Shown here: positions 35,632 to 44,494 of the stretch, one piece after another | Layout of the letters: each line of letters opens with the position of its first letter | Numbering within the stretch: the first letter of the stretch is position 1 | Assembly (NCBI GenBank): GCA_013288985.1 | Contig: JABDAT010000007.1 | Coordinates: forward strand, 1 to 49,764 | Direction of reading: 5' to 3' | DNA: 49,764 bases | Source: Alphaproteobacteria bacterium | GTDB taxonomy: Bacteria > Pseudomonadota > Alphaproteobacteria > Rickettsiales > JABCZZ01 | Translations under genes and position numbers: made by a program | Notes under the pieces: model-generated | What the model was told of the DNA's origin: nothing | What the model saw: the letters and a program-made list of their open reading frames with translations, nothing else | Databases searched by the model: none

Positions 35632-36822
35632 ATGAACAGCGATTTTCTTATTATCGGCGGCGGGATTATAGGGCTTGCCATCGCCCGCTCGCTGCAAGTG
35701 CGCCATCCCGGTGCTTCCATTACTTTAATTGAAAAAGAATCCGACGTTGCCCGCCACGCCAGCGGCCGCAATAGCGGCGTACTGCATGCCGGATTTTATT
35801 ATAGCGCCGATTCGCTCAAAGCAAAATTCTGCCGGGATGGCAACCAAGCCATGCATGAATATTGCAAAGAGCACGGTCTCAAACTCAATCCTTGCCAGAA
35901 ATTAGTAGTTGCAAAGAATGCCCAGGATATTGATGGCCTATTAGAGCTTAAACGCCGCGGTGACGTGAACGGCGTGCCCGTAGAGATGATTGACGAAAAG
36001 CAGGCCATTGCTATTGAACCTAATGTTCGCACCTATCAGCAGGCGCTTCTTTCGCCCACCACCGCAACGGTGGACCCGCTGGAGATATGCCAGCACCTGC
36101 GCGGGCAATTAGTCGCCAGCGGCGTGCGGATGCTCATGAACCACCCTTATCGCGCGCGTATTGCCAATAATAAGATTCTTGCGGGCGATACCATTTTTGA
36201 AGCGGGAAGGATTATCAATTGCGCCGGTCTTTACGCCAGCAACATTGCCCAGGATTTTGGCTTCGCTCAGGATTTCACCATTCTGCCCTTCAAAGGCATT
36301 TATCTGAAATATACCGGCTCTGATAAACCTCTGCGCACGCTGCTTTATTCAGTGCCCGATATGCGCAAACCCTTTCTGGGTACACAGTTTGCCATCGGTG
36401 TTGATGGCAGCATACGGATTGGACCTTCTACTATTCCAGCATTTTGGCGGGAAAATTATAGCGGGCTTAGCAATTTTAAAGTGCATGAGATGCTGGAAAT
36501 ACTGCGCTGGCAGATTACACTCTTCGCCCGTAATTCTTTTAGCTTCCGCACTTTCGCCCTGGAAGAAATGCGTAAATACAGCAAACGCTATCTTGTGGCG
36601 CATGCGTTTGAAATGGCAAAAAACCTGGATGCTTCCAAATTCAATGAATGGAGCAGGCCGGGCATCCGCGCGCAATTGCTGAATACAAAAACACTATCGC
36701 TGGTGCAGGATTTCGTCGTCGAAGGAGATGACAAAACCGTGCATGTGCTAAACGCCGTCTCCCCGGCATTCACATCCAGCCTGCCCTTCGCCGATTGGGT
36801 TACCCAGCAGTGGCTGCGATAA
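35632..36822 (+). CDS. lhgO: FAD-dependent L-2-hydroxyglutarate oxidase-like protein
   Basis: 396 residues. DAO-family flavoprotein; LhgO oxidises L-2-hydroxyglutarate to 2-oxoglutarate and passes electrons to quinone. Dinucleotide-binding GGGIIGLAIAR (9-19), IEKE at the end of strand 2, and the diagnostic HASGRNSGVLHAGFYY (about 44-59). The middle has FKGIYLKY; the C terminus ends in the expected NAVSPAFTSSLPFADWV. The family annotation is fairly firm; exact substrate is inferred. Confidence 0.85.
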   Translation: MNSDFLIIGGGIIGLAIARSLQVRHPGASITLIEKESDVARHASGRNSGVLHAGFYYSADSLKAKFCRDGNQAMHEYCKEHGLKLNPCQKLVVAKNAQDIDGLLELKRRGDVNGVPVEMIDEKQAIAIEPNVRTYQQALLSPTTATVDPLEICQHLRGQLVASGVRMLMNHPYRARIANNKILAGDTIFEAGRIINCAGLYASNIAQDFGFAQDFTILPFKGIYLKYTGSDKPLRTLLYSVPDMRKPFLGTQFAIGVDGSIRIGPSTIPAFWRENYSGLSNFKVHEMLEILRWQITLFARNSFSFRTFALEEMRKYSKRYLVAHAFEMAKNLDASKFNEWSRPGIRAQLLNTKTLSLVQDFVVEGDDKTVHVLNAVSPAFTSSLPFADWVTQQWLR

Positions 36823-36886
36823 TTCCGCCGCCCTCCAAAATCTTATCTTTATTATTCCCGTCAGCGAAGAGTTTTGCCTTTTGCGT

Positions 36887-36903
36887 CGTATCATAGTGAT
36901 ACG
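36887..36903 (+). promoter_or_regulatory. 17-bp inverted repeat (operator candidate) before the sulfotransferase
   Basis: CGTATCATAGTGATACG: perfect 7-bp arms around TAG. It lies between a TTG-type -35 (TTGCGT, 36881-36886) and a weak -10-like CACTAT, where a repressor would block RNA polymerase. A near-identical repeat, CGTACCATAGTGGTACT, lies in the promoter of the XRE regulator (44501-44517, minus strand); the two symmetric differences keep the palindrome. Confidence 0.55.
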
Positions 36904-36927
36904 GCACTATTAAGAAGGTATATTGCT

Positions 36928-37920
36928 ATGGTTGTATTAAATATTTTTTCGCCTGCAGGCTACCGCCATGAAATTGAGCCGCCCGATTCCAAAATCTCAT
37001 CCTACCCGGAAATGGACGACCTCGTGGAAAAATTCACTCCCGTGTTTGTGGGCGGCGCGCCGCGTTCCGGCACCACCGTGCTCCATGCGCTGCTCTGCAC
37101 TTCGGAAAAGACCAATCCTTATATCGGGGAATGCAGCTATTTCAGCGCATTTATCACGCCGTATATTGTCGGGCTGGATAATTTTGACGTGCATACGCGG
37201 CATTATTTTTCTTCAGAGGAAGAGTTCGCTGAAAATCATGCAAGAATTTTAAGGCGGGAACTTACCAAAATATGGAAGCGCGTCGGCAGGCCGCAAATGC
37301 TCGTGCTTAAAGATCCATCGCTTACCGCATCTTTTCACCACCTGGCAAGATTGCTGCCAAAGGCGCAGTTTGTCGTTTCCATACGCGATCCGCGCGATAC
37401 GATTGCGTCGCGTATTGAAGTCACCAGGCGGCAAAAAAATCGTTCCTCTCTTAACTATAGGGAAATCGATGCATTTTGCCGAGAGTACCATACTATCTAC
37501 CGCACTGTAATCCGCAACAAAGCCGAGTTTGGTGACCGCCTGTCTATGGTAAATTACAGCGACGTTGTAAATGGCAAAGCAATTCCTGCGCTGGAAAATA
37601 TGGGTATTGGCAAAATTTACCCCGACAGTATCTGGAAGGAAGTTATTACCGACATCCGGGTTTATGCGCAAAATGAATGGGCAACACCGCTTTACGGGCA
37701 GAAGCTTTCAACCGCTTCTATCGGCCGCCATAGTAATGTGCTATCGCCCGCCATCGAAGCCTTTATTGTCAGGCGTTGCGGAACACTTGCGAGGGAAATG
37801 GGCCTTGCTGTGGAAATAACACGGTCTTTTCCAAGCAAAGCCCTGCAATATTACGATCTATGCAAGAGAAACTTTTTTTTATTTTCTGTTGCCCAGACTG
37901 CTCGATCATTTACGCGATAA
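36928..37920 (+). CDS. Sulfotransferase-family protein (frame broken near the 3' end)
   Basis: 330 residues from ATG 36928 (AAGAAGG 9 bases upstream; the longer frame would start with TTG and lacks support). The PAPS-binding loop GGAPRSGTTVLHALL (5'-phosphosulfate loop) and the 3'-phosphate motif VVSIRDPRDTIASR are clear. It would transfer sulfate from PAPS to an unknown acceptor, perhaps an envelope sugar. At an 8-T run (37873-37880) the frame shifts: one T fewer would give NFFYFLLPRLLDHLRDKDGEDAYKQ and stop at 37951. The present ending (SVAQTARSFTR) looks like random translation. Confidence 0.75.
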   Translation: MVVLNIFSPAGYRHEIEPPDSKISSYPEMDDLVEKFTPVFVGGAPRSGTTVLHALLCTSEKTNPYIGECSYFSAFITPYIVGLDNFDVHTRHYFSSEEEFAENHARILRRELTKIWKRVGRPQMLVLKDPSLTASFHHLARLLPKAQFVVSIRDPRDTIASRIEVTRRQKNRSSLNYREIDAFCREYHTIYRTVIRNKAEFGDRLSMVNYSDVVNGKAIPALENMGIGKIYPDSIWKEVITDIRVYAQNEWATPLYGQKLSTASIGRHSNVLSPAIEAFIVRRCGTLAREMGLAVEITRSFPSKALQYYDLCKRNFFLFSVAQTARSFTR

Positions 37921-37947
37921 AGACGGCGAAGATGCCTATAAGCAAGT

Positions 37948-39132
37948 TTAATTAAAATGGCGCTTTAATTCATCCACCAGATCAAGCTTCTCCCAGCTGA
38001 ATCCACCATCCGCTTCTGGCGCGCGGCCAAAATGGCCATAGGCAGCGGTGCGTTGATAAATGGGGCGATTCAACTTCAGATGATTGCGAATGCCGCGCGG
38101 TGAAAGATCCATCAGCTCCTGCAAGACTTTCTCCAAACGCTCGCCATCCACCTGGCTGCCAGTAGTGTTTACGTAGAAAGAAATAGGTTTGGAAACGCCA
38201 ATCGCATAGGAAAGCTGAATCGTGCAGCGCTCGGAAATCCCGGCTGCAACCACGTTTTTCGCAAGGTAACGCGCAGCATATGCAGCTGAGCGATCCACTT
38301 TCGTGGGGTCTTTGCCTGAGAACGCACCGCCGCCATGAGGAGCGGCACCGCCGTATGTATCGACGATGATTTTACGTCCGGTAAGGCCTGAGTCTCCATC
38401 AGGACCGCCAATGATAAACTGACCGGTGGGGTTCACATAAAAATCCTTTTCTTCACACATCCAGCCTTTGGGCAGAGACTGCATAACGTAAGGGCGCACA
38501 ATTTCGCGCACTTCCTTTTGCGATACGCCCGCCGCATGCTGAGTAGAAACCACCACGGATGCAGCCTTTACCGGCTTGCCATGTTCATAGACCAGCGTCA
38601 CCTGGCTTTTAGCGTCAGGACGCAGATGTTTCTCTTTGCCCGCATGGCGCGCTTCCGCCATCAGACGCAGAATTTTGCTGGAGAAACACAAAGGTGCCGG
38701 CATCAGCTCTTCGGTTTCATTGCAGGCATAGCCAAACATAATGCCTTGATCGCCTGCGCCTTCATCTTTATCAGCGCCCGCATCCACGCCCATGGCGATA
38801 TCGGCCGATTGGCGGTGCAGCAGCACTTCGATATTGGCATCTTCCCAATGAAATCCGTCCTGCATATAGCCGATGCGTTTAATGGTATCACGGGCAATCT
38901 GCCCCACCATATCATAGCTGATGGAATCGGCGCCGCGCACTTCACCGGCAATAACCACACGGTTGGTGGTGGCAAGCACTTCCACCGCGGTGCGCGCTTC
39001 GGGGTTGACTTTGAGGTAGGCATCCACAATAGCATCGGAAATCTGGTCGCACACTTTGTCCGGGTGTCCTTCAGACACGGACTCACTGGTGAACAAATAA
39101 TGCTGGCGTTCATTGGAATTTAATTGCGACAC
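37948..39132 (-). CDS. metK: S-adenosylmethionine synthetase
   Basis: 394 residues, starting with GTG at 39132 (GGGAG 7 bases upstream). Makes SAM from methionine and ATP. Family motifs: [21 protein letters not shown] at the N terminus, [12 protein letters not shown], and the Gly-rich [20 protein letters not shown] loop. In other alphaproteobacteria metK follows lnt and an XRE gene; here three glycosyltransferase-like genes lie between. The leader holds a candidate SAM-II riboswitch. 3' end abuts the extended sulfotransferase frame. Confidence 0.97.
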   Translation of the reverse strand: MSQLNSNERQHYLFTSESVSEGHPDKVCDQISDAIVDAYLKVNPEARTAVEVLATTNRVVIAGEVRGADSISYDMVGQIARDTIKRIGYMQDGFHWEDANIEVLLHRQSADIAMGVDAGADKDEGAGDQGIMFGYACNETEELMPAPLCFSSKILRLMAEARHAGKEKHLRPDAKSQVTLVYEHGKPVKAASVVVSTQHAAGVSQKEVREIVRPYVMQSLPKGWMCEEKDFYVNPTGQFIIGGPDGDSGLTGRKIIVDTYGGAAPHGGGAFSGKDPTKVDRSAAYAARYLAKNVVAAGISERCTIQLSYAIGVSKPISFYVNTTGSQVDGERLEKVLQELMDLSPRGIRNHLKLNRPIYQRTAAYGHFGRAPEADGGFSWEKLDLVDELKRHFN

Positions 39133-39181
39133 AGGCGTCTCCCTTATTTCTTAAATATAACATAGACAGGGAGATGGCTCT

Positions 39182-39200
39182 GGACGCCGAAGCGCCGTCC
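39182..39200 (-). other. GC-rich hairpin in the metK leader
   Basis: GGACG...CGTCC (39182-39200) folds with a CG pair continuation and an AAG loop. It lies between the riboswitch candidate and the metK ribosome-binding site. No T run follows, so it is not a standard terminator; it may be part of the expression platform. Confidence 0.35.
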
Positions 39201-39204
39201 ATCA

Positions 39205-39284
39205 CTTAGACCAATTTGAAAACACTCAAAAGCGTTACCCAGGCAGTGTTTTCGTGGCGGCAAGCGAACCAAATCCCCACTAAC
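39205..39284 (-). promoter_or_regulatory. Candidate SAM-II riboswitch upstream of metK
   Basis: On the minus strand the leader reads GTGG-N-GATTTG-GTTC-GCTTGC-CG-CCAC, which matches the SAM-II core (P1 stem GUGG/CCAC enclosing GAUUUG and GCUUGC). P1 strands are at 39277-39280 and 39254-39257. A perfect 9-bp hairpin (GAAAACACT/AGTGTTTTC, 39218-39253) is inserted directly after P1, followed by AAATTGGTCTAAG (to 39205), which resembles the conserved AAA...GCUAAA tail. SAM-II elements of alphaproteobacteria control methionine and SAM genes; some carry an extra hairpin. The ligand assignment is from memory of the consensus. Confidence 0.6.
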
Positions 39285-39304
39285 TGAAGTGAATCTATGC
39301 CGAT

Positions 39305-40972
39305 TTAACGGGAGGTCAAGCGTTTATTCTGCGATTGGCGCATTTCAAACAACAGCAATAAAGATACTAACGCCGCGCATAGAATGGAGAGTATTTTTCC
39401 TATCATCTCTGGTAATAGATGCGTCAGTTCAAGTTTTATGTCGCCTTCTCCTGCGGCAACGTCGATTATAATATGCCCGGTATGTTCATCGCGTACCGTC
39501 TCTAATTCCTGATCGCCCGAAAAAGCCCTGAAGCCTGGAAAATCAAACTGCCGCACCCGTATCTTGAAAGGCTCACTTGCCTTAAAATGCAGAACAATAT
39601 CACGCGGACGCCAAATCTTTACCTCCACATCCGCATGGCCTTGCAACACCTCTACCTTCTCAGAATGCGCCTTCACCTCCGCCAGTCCGGCTGCGCTATA
39701 GTATCGTTTATATATATCGAATGTAGTGAGGTAGTTGGCGTATTGATCTATATTCAGTGTATAATTCTCATAGAGCTGGGGATCAGACTTTTTGTATGAT
39801 TCCATATTTTGGCGTGTATCCACCGCAACAATAACATTAATGCCTATGCATAATGCCAAAAGCGCATAAGAAAATACTTTAAGGCGAGGCAGCGCAAGTG
39901 CTGCAAATAAGGCAAGGCATACCGTCGTCACCGCAAAAAACCGCTCGGCCAATTGCACCATTTGCAATAGAGCCAGATTGTCCCACAGGAAACGGCTCAC
40001 CGGCAGCATCATGAAACATCCCGCAAGCGACGCTACAAGAAAGAATGAACGCGCCGGTTTTTTGGGTACAGAGTTCCAGTATACAAACAGGAGAATCACT
40101 GAAACAATCAGGTACAGCGTATAAACTTTGCTGTTAGTGGCATCAAACCCCATAAAAAGATTGCTGCGGCTGTAATCTGAATTATTCACGGTCGTCTTCC
40201 ATTGCAGCGAAGCAAAGGTGAATGCCCGGTACACAATAGCCGGAGCCAGATATATCGCCGACAGCCCAAATCCCAGCGCTATTGCCATCCCTAAACGCAT
40301 CGCATGGCGCAGCCTTTGCCCTTTAACAGAATGGAGCACGCTATAGGCAACCGCCAACGGGCCAAAAATAGCCGTCATCGGCAGGTTGGTCATAATAAGC
40401 AGAAAGAGCGTTACCGCAAACCCCGCCATCGCATAAGGCTGCGCCCGCGCAATCTTTTTAGCATAGAGCATCAGGAGCGGCACCCACACATAACTCCATA
40501 CCGAGCTGAAAAGCATCGCGTAGTAGAAATTCTGGGCAATGTGATTGGGCGCAGCAATATAAAGCAGGCTACCCATCAAGGCCGCATTCTTGTTGTCGCT
40601 TTCCCCTCCCATCCAGATATAAAATGTGAGGCCGGAAAGAAATACTGCAAGCAATGAAGACGCAGCAATAGGGGCATAGCCAAATGCATCCAGCGGAGCC
40701 AGCCAGGCAAAGAACGCCGTGATAAAATACGTCAGCGGCGGATAATAGAAAAAAACCGGACTGCCGCTGCCAGCATACATATCCTGAAGCCAGCGCGGAT
40801 AATATTCCCCCTGCCAGAATTGCGCGGTAAAAAGCTTCACCCATAGGCTCTGGCAATGCAAATCCGCGCCGCCCGCGCTCAATAAAAATGCCGGCGCCAT
40901 AAGGACAAGCGAAAGGCCCGCAATAATAAGTAGGTGGCGCAAAGGGATGATGCTATTTGCAACAATCGCCAT
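39305..40972 (-). CDS. Multi-pass membrane protein, GT-C/PTPS-related type (paralogue A)
   Basis: 555 residues, about 11-13 membrane helices and a C-terminal beta-rich extramembrane domain (about 440-535). The pattern YPRWLQDMYAGSGSPVFFYYPPLTYFITA (about 58-86) with an acidic residue in the first loop (GGADLHCQS) resembles GT-C-fold membrane glycosyltransferases and the 'PTPS-related membrane protein' family. It begins directly after the stop of a closely similar gene (paralogue B). Likely acts in cell-envelope polysaccharide synthesis or lipid-linked sugar transfer; donor and acceptor unknown. Confidence 0.65.
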   Translation of the reverse strand: MAIVANSIIPLRHLLIIAGLSLVLMAPAFLLSAGGADLHCQSLWVKLFTAQFWQGEYYPRWLQDMYAGSGSPVFFYYPPLTYFITAFFAWLAPLDAFGYAPIAASSLLAVFLSGLTFYIWMGGESDNKNAALMGSLLYIAAPNHIAQNFYYAMLFSSVWSYVWVPLLMLYAKKIARAQPYAMAGFAVTLFLLIMTNLPMTAIFGPLAVAYSVLHSVKGQRLRHAMRLGMAIALGFGLSAIYLAPAIVYRAFTFASLQWKTTVNNSDYSRSNLFMGFDATNSKVYTLYLIVSVILLFVYWNSVPKKPARSFFLVASLAGCFMMLPVSRFLWDNLALLQMVQLAERFFAVTTVCLALFAALALPRLKVFSYALLALCIGINVIVAVDTRQNMESYKKSDPQLYENYTLNIDQYANYLTTFDIYKRYYSAAGLAEVKAHSEKVEVLQGHADVEVKIWRPRDIVLHFKASEPFKIRVRQFDFPGFRAFSGDQELETVRDEHTGHIIIDVAAGEGDIKLELTHLLPEMIGKILSILCAALVSLLLLFEMRQSQNKRLTSR

Positions 40973-42661
40973 TTAATGCCAACCTTTAGGGATGTTTTTG
41001 AGAATTTCACGCGTCTGCGTATGTTTTTTCATCTCCAGCAAAAATAATAACGATATTATTGCTAAACACAGTATAGAAAGCATTTTTCCTGCTATCTCAG
41101 GCAATAACGGCATTAACTTAACTTCAATATCGCCTTCTGCAGGCGGGATATCCAGTAGTATGTCCCCTGTATGCCCATCGCGCGTTATTTCTAATTCCTT
41201 TCCTTCAAAAAAAGCCCTGAAGCCGGGAAAATCAAATTGCCTTATTCTTACCTTCGATGGGTTCGTTGCCTTAAAATGCAGAAGAATATTACGCGGGTGC
41301 CAGCTCTTTATCTCTAAGGCCGCATCTCCTTTCATGAGTTGGATTTGCTCGGGATGTGCTTTTATTTCCAGCAATCCTTCCATTGTATAATAGCGCGTGT
41401 ATAAATCAGGCGTGGTCAGATAGGTGGCATACTGCTCTATGTTAAGCTGATAATTCGCATAACCTTCCGGGTTTTGCACACGATAATCCTCCAGCGTCAT
41501 GCGCGTGCCAGCAGCAACGGCAATGGTCACCAGTATATATAAAGCCAGCAAAACATACGCCAATAGCCGCAAGCGCGGTAGTGTATATGCAGCCAACACT
41601 GCCAGGCACAAAGAAGGCACTACCCATAGCCGCTCGGCAAATTGCAATATTTTTAATATGGAAATATATTCCCAAATTAACTTGCTGGCAGGCAGCATCA
41701 TGCAAAGAGCTGCAGCTGAGACAAGACAGAAAAACCATTGTACAGGACTGCGTCCTGCATATTTGCAATATGCGGCTGTCAGGATTAATGCTCCGGCAAA
41801 GTATGCCTTATATAAATTGCAGTACAGATAATCAAAATTGAAGAAGAAAATACCTCTGATGAAATTCTCATATTTTACGCCCGGCACATTCCAGTGAAAA
41901 TCCAGAGTAACAAAATCCATATATGAAAACATCGGCAACAAATACACTGCAGATAAGCCAAACCCCAGTATCAGACCGCCCGCCAGGCGCATTGCCTGTC
42001 TCTTCACAGCGTCTTTGCGGAAAAAAAGCATGCTATAGGCAACCGCTATAGGTCCGCACATCAGCGTCATAGGCAGATTGGTCATCACCAGCAGAAAAAG
42101 CGCCGCTGCAAACCCTGCAACCGCATAAGGCTTTCCAAACGCCAGTCTTTTTGCAAACAGCAATAAAAGAGGTATCCAGACATAGCTCCATACCGAGCTA
42201 AAAAGCAGTATATAATAAAAATTCTGGGCAACGTGATTGGGCGCCGCCATATATAATAGACTGCCCAGCAGCGCCGCCTCCCTGCTGTCAGTTTCTTCCC
42301 TCATCCAGAGGTAAAAAGCGCCCCCTGATAACGCCACCGCCAGGAATGCCGAAGCGGCAATCGGAGTATAGCCAAAAACATCCAATGGCCTGAGCCACAT
42401 GAAAAACGCCGTAATAAAATACGTCAGCGGCGGATAATAAAAAAAGATAGGGCTTCCGTTGCCGGCAAACATATTGGAAAGCCAGCGGGGATAGAGGTCG
42501 CCATGCCAGAATTGCGCTGAGAACTCCCGGGTGAGCAGGCTCTGGTAATGCATATCAATACCGCCAGAACCCAAGAGAACTGCAGGAGCCATAAGCAAGG
42601 CTGCGAACCCAAGCATAATGAGTATATGACGCAACGGAATGATGCTGTTTTTATTTATCAT
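40973..42661 (-). CDS. Multi-pass membrane protein, GT-C/PTPS-related type (paralogue B)
   Basis: 562 residues, alignable with paralogue A along the whole length: SIIPLRHILIMLGFAALLMAP against SIIPLRHLLIIAGLSLVLMAP, shared YPRWLSNMFAGNGSP, FFYYPPLTYFITAFF, AAPNHVAQNFYY, LFSSVWSYVW and MTNLPMT, and the same C-terminal domain (IRQFDFPGFRAF). A tandem duplication that has diverged moderately. The ATG overlaps the stop of the upstream GT87-like gene by one base (TAATG). Confidence 0.65.
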   Translation of the reverse strand: MINKNSIIPLRHILIMLGFAALLMAPAVLLGSGGIDMHYQSLLTREFSAQFWHGDLYPRWLSNMFAGNGSPIFFYYPPLTYFITAFFMWLRPLDVFGYTPIAASAFLAVALSGGAFYLWMREETDSREAALLGSLLYMAAPNHVAQNFYYILLFSSVWSYVWIPLLLLFAKRLAFGKPYAVAGFAAALFLLVMTNLPMTLMCGPIAVAYSMLFFRKDAVKRQAMRLAGGLILGFGLSAVYLLPMFSYMDFVTLDFHWNVPGVKYENFIRGIFFFNFDYLYCNLYKAYFAGALILTAAYCKYAGRSPVQWFFCLVSAAALCMMLPASKLIWEYISILKILQFAERLWVVPSLCLAVLAAYTLPRLRLLAYVLLALYILVTIAVAAGTRMTLEDYRVQNPEGYANYQLNIEQYATYLTTPDLYTRYYTMEGLLEIKAHPEQIQLMKGDAALEIKSWHPRNILLHFKATNPSKVRIRQFDFPGFRAFFEGKELEITRDGHTGDILLDIPPAEGDIEVKLMPLLPEIAGKMLSILCLAIISLLFLLEMKKHTQTREILKNIPKGWH

Positions 42662-43911
42662 TAATGGGCGCGCCGTTTTGAGGAGGGATTTTTTGCTGCA
42701 GACTTTATTCCGTAAGGTTTTTTATCACGCCCTGCCCATAGAAAAATAGAAGAGGAAAGCCAAAGCAATGTTATCAGCATAATACGATGCGTATTATGCA
42801 CAATGGCGGGATGCCAGCCAAATGATGCAATAGCGTATGCCAGTATCAGTCCATAGGTTTGCTTACGCGCTAACAGGTGCGGCATTATTGCAATAGCAAC
42901 CGGCAGTAGAACATAACATTCCTGCAGATGCAGCCAGGGCGAGAAAAACCACGAAAGTATAAAAATAAGGGGTATGACCGCCTGAATATCCATCTTTTTA
43001 TTCACCGCATAATGGCCTATGGCGGCACTGGCGAATATAATCAAAAGATAAGAGGCAAAGGCAATTCCGGCAATCCAGGAGTATAGCTCTTCAGGCAAAA
43101 ACATATATAATATGCCGCGCAAATTTATCATGAGGTCGAAGGAAGCCCCATATATTTCACCAGCACTGTGATTGACCGTAAAAAGGTGATGGATATATTG
43201 CATCCATACGTCATATCCAGCCAATAAAAGGCTGCACAAAGCAAATGCAAGCGACCAGCAGACGCTGGACAACAATATTTTATAACATCTATATCCTGCC
43301 AGAAAGAAGACCAACGGTACGAATAATTGTGGTTTAATACATAACGCCAGCGCCAGCCAGAAACTTGCCATATTGCGTTTTTCTTCTTGCAGAGCTTGAA
43401 TAAAAGCAATGACACAAAGGCATAAAATAATAGAAGCCTGGCCCATTAAAAAAACATAGCTCCAGACAAATATTCCCACCGTCAGGCTGCGCAGCAGATT
43501 TTTATAATGCTGAAGCTGAAGTGCATCAGCTAATACGCCTATTTTCTGATGGATACAGAAACTAAGCACCAGATTAAGCAAAACCCATAAGCCGTAGGCT
43601 ACAGGATAGGTAAAGAAACCCAGCGGATACAGAAACATGGCAAATGTCGGCGGATTAAGAAAAGCCGCAACGCCTGGCACATATGAAAGCGTATATAAGG
43701 AATCCTCATACAGGCTATGGGGTGCAAAATGCATTACCTGCGCGGCACGAAAATACGAATAAAAATCGTAAATGGAGGTGTGGCTGCCGGTTACCGAAAA
43801 ATGACCGTAAACCAGGATTGCACATAACAACAATCCGCCTGCGTAATGCAGGCAGGGAAGAATAACTCTCAGTATCAGATCATTGTAAGATTTAGCTTTT
43901 TTATGCTGCAC
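42661..43911 (-). CDS. DUF2029/GT87-family membrane glycosyltransferase
   Basis: 416 residues with about 10 membrane helices. Family features: an early acidic site SIYDFYSYFRAA (near 48-59, like the catalytic D of polyprenol-phosphate mannosyltransferases), then YVPGVAAFLNPPTFAMFLYPL and a later LCIKPQLFVPLVFF (K-P-Q block typical of DUF2029). GT87 enzymes use polyprenyl-phosphate sugars at the outer face of the inner membrane. First gene of the three-gene cassette that sits between the XRE regulator and metK. Confidence 0.75.
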   Translation of the reverse strand: MQHKKAKSYNDLILRVILPCLHYAGGLLLCAILVYGHFSVTGSHTSIYDFYSYFRAAQVMHFAPHSLYEDSLYTLSYVPGVAAFLNPPTFAMFLYPLGFFTYPVAYGLWVLLNLVLSFCIHQKIGVLADALQLQHYKNLLRSLTVGIFVWSYVFLMGQASIILCLCVIAFIQALQEEKRNMASFWLALALCIKPQLFVPLVFFLAGYRCYKILLSSVCWSLAFALCSLLLAGYDVWMQYIHHLFTVNHSAGEIYGASFDLMINLRGILYMFLPEELYSWIAGIAFASYLLIIFASAAIGHYAVNKKMDIQAVIPLIFILSWFFSPWLHLQECYVLLPVAIAIMPHLLARKQTYGLILAYAIASFGWHPAIVHNTHRIMLITLLWLSSSIFLWAGRDKKPYGIKSAAKNPSSKRRAH

Positions 43912-44041
43912 AATAGTATTTCTGGGGCGTTCTATTTTACTAGATGCGCATCATACAAAGACTTATGCAACCGCCACAAGATAAAACATTCAAAAGCTAT
44001 GGCATGCGTGAGTGATTTCGGCAGCACCACTCCAATAAAGA

Positions 44042-44055
44042 TAGCCTAAAGGCTA
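44042..44055 (-). terminator. Short hairpin at the end of the XRE gene
   Basis: TAGCC-TTTA-GGCTA on the minus strand, starting at the XRE stop codon, followed by TCTTTATT. A weak intrinsic terminator. The remaining gap to the GT87-like gene (43912-44041) contains a perfect 10-bp palindrome GATGCGCATC (43943-43952) and a TAAAAT -10-like hexamer near it; a cassette promoter is likely here but not certain. Confidence 0.4.
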
Positions 44056-44448
44056 ATCAACAGGCTTATCTTCAGCCAGCGTTTTAATGAGCTCAAAAAC
44101 ACGCTTGCGGACATGCGCATCTTCAATACGGTAATAGGCTCGCATCATTTCCAGTGTTTCACGGCTGGACATTCTGTCATGCTCAAAGGCCGGAGCGTCT
44201 TCTGCAACGCCCGTTGCGCCAACAGATGTTTTTTCCATCTCATCAAAAAAATACGATACGGGCACAGAGAGAAGCTTAGAGAAATCAAACAAGCGGCTTG
44301 AGCCCATGCGGTTCACCCCGCGTTCATATTTCTGAACCTGCTGGAAGGTTACCCCAATAGCGTTACCGATGGCTTCCTGGCTTAATCCAAGTATTGTCCG
44401 ACGCAAGCGAAGCCGTTTTCCGACATGAATATCTACAGGATGTGGCAT
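44053..44448 (-). CDS. XRE/Cro-family transcriptional regulator
   Basis: 131 residues. HTH at about 11-66: GKRLRLRRTILGLSQEAIGNAIGVTFQQVQKYERGVNRMGSSRLFDFSKLLSVPVSYFF, the form found throughout alphaproteobacteria in the gene between lnt and metK. The C-terminal part (ETLEMMRAYYRIEDAHVRKRVFELIKTLAED) probably dimerises. Its own promoter region has a 17-bp inverted repeat filling the -35/-10 spacer, which suggests autorepression. It follows lnt on the same strand after an 80-base gap that contains a separate... own promoter. Confidence 0.87.
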   Translation of the reverse strand: MPHPVDIHVGKRLRLRRTILGLSQEAIGNAIGVTFQQVQKYERGVNRMGSSRLFDFSKLLSVPVSYFFDEMEKTSVGATGVAEDAPAFEHDRMSSRETLEMMRAYYRIEDAHVRKRVFELIKTLAEDKPVD

Positions 44449-44494
44449 TTAATTCTCACGCAACTCAAATATTAATAAATATACCGCTTTAATT

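Noticed and set aside
35506..39132. Genomic island inserted at tRNA-Pro
   Set aside because: No integrase, no repeat of the tRNA 3' end and no sharp base-composition change was found.
39133..39304. SAM/SAH or SAH riboswitch before metK
   Set aside because: I compared the leader with what I recall of these classes and did not see their conserved cores; SAM-II fits better.
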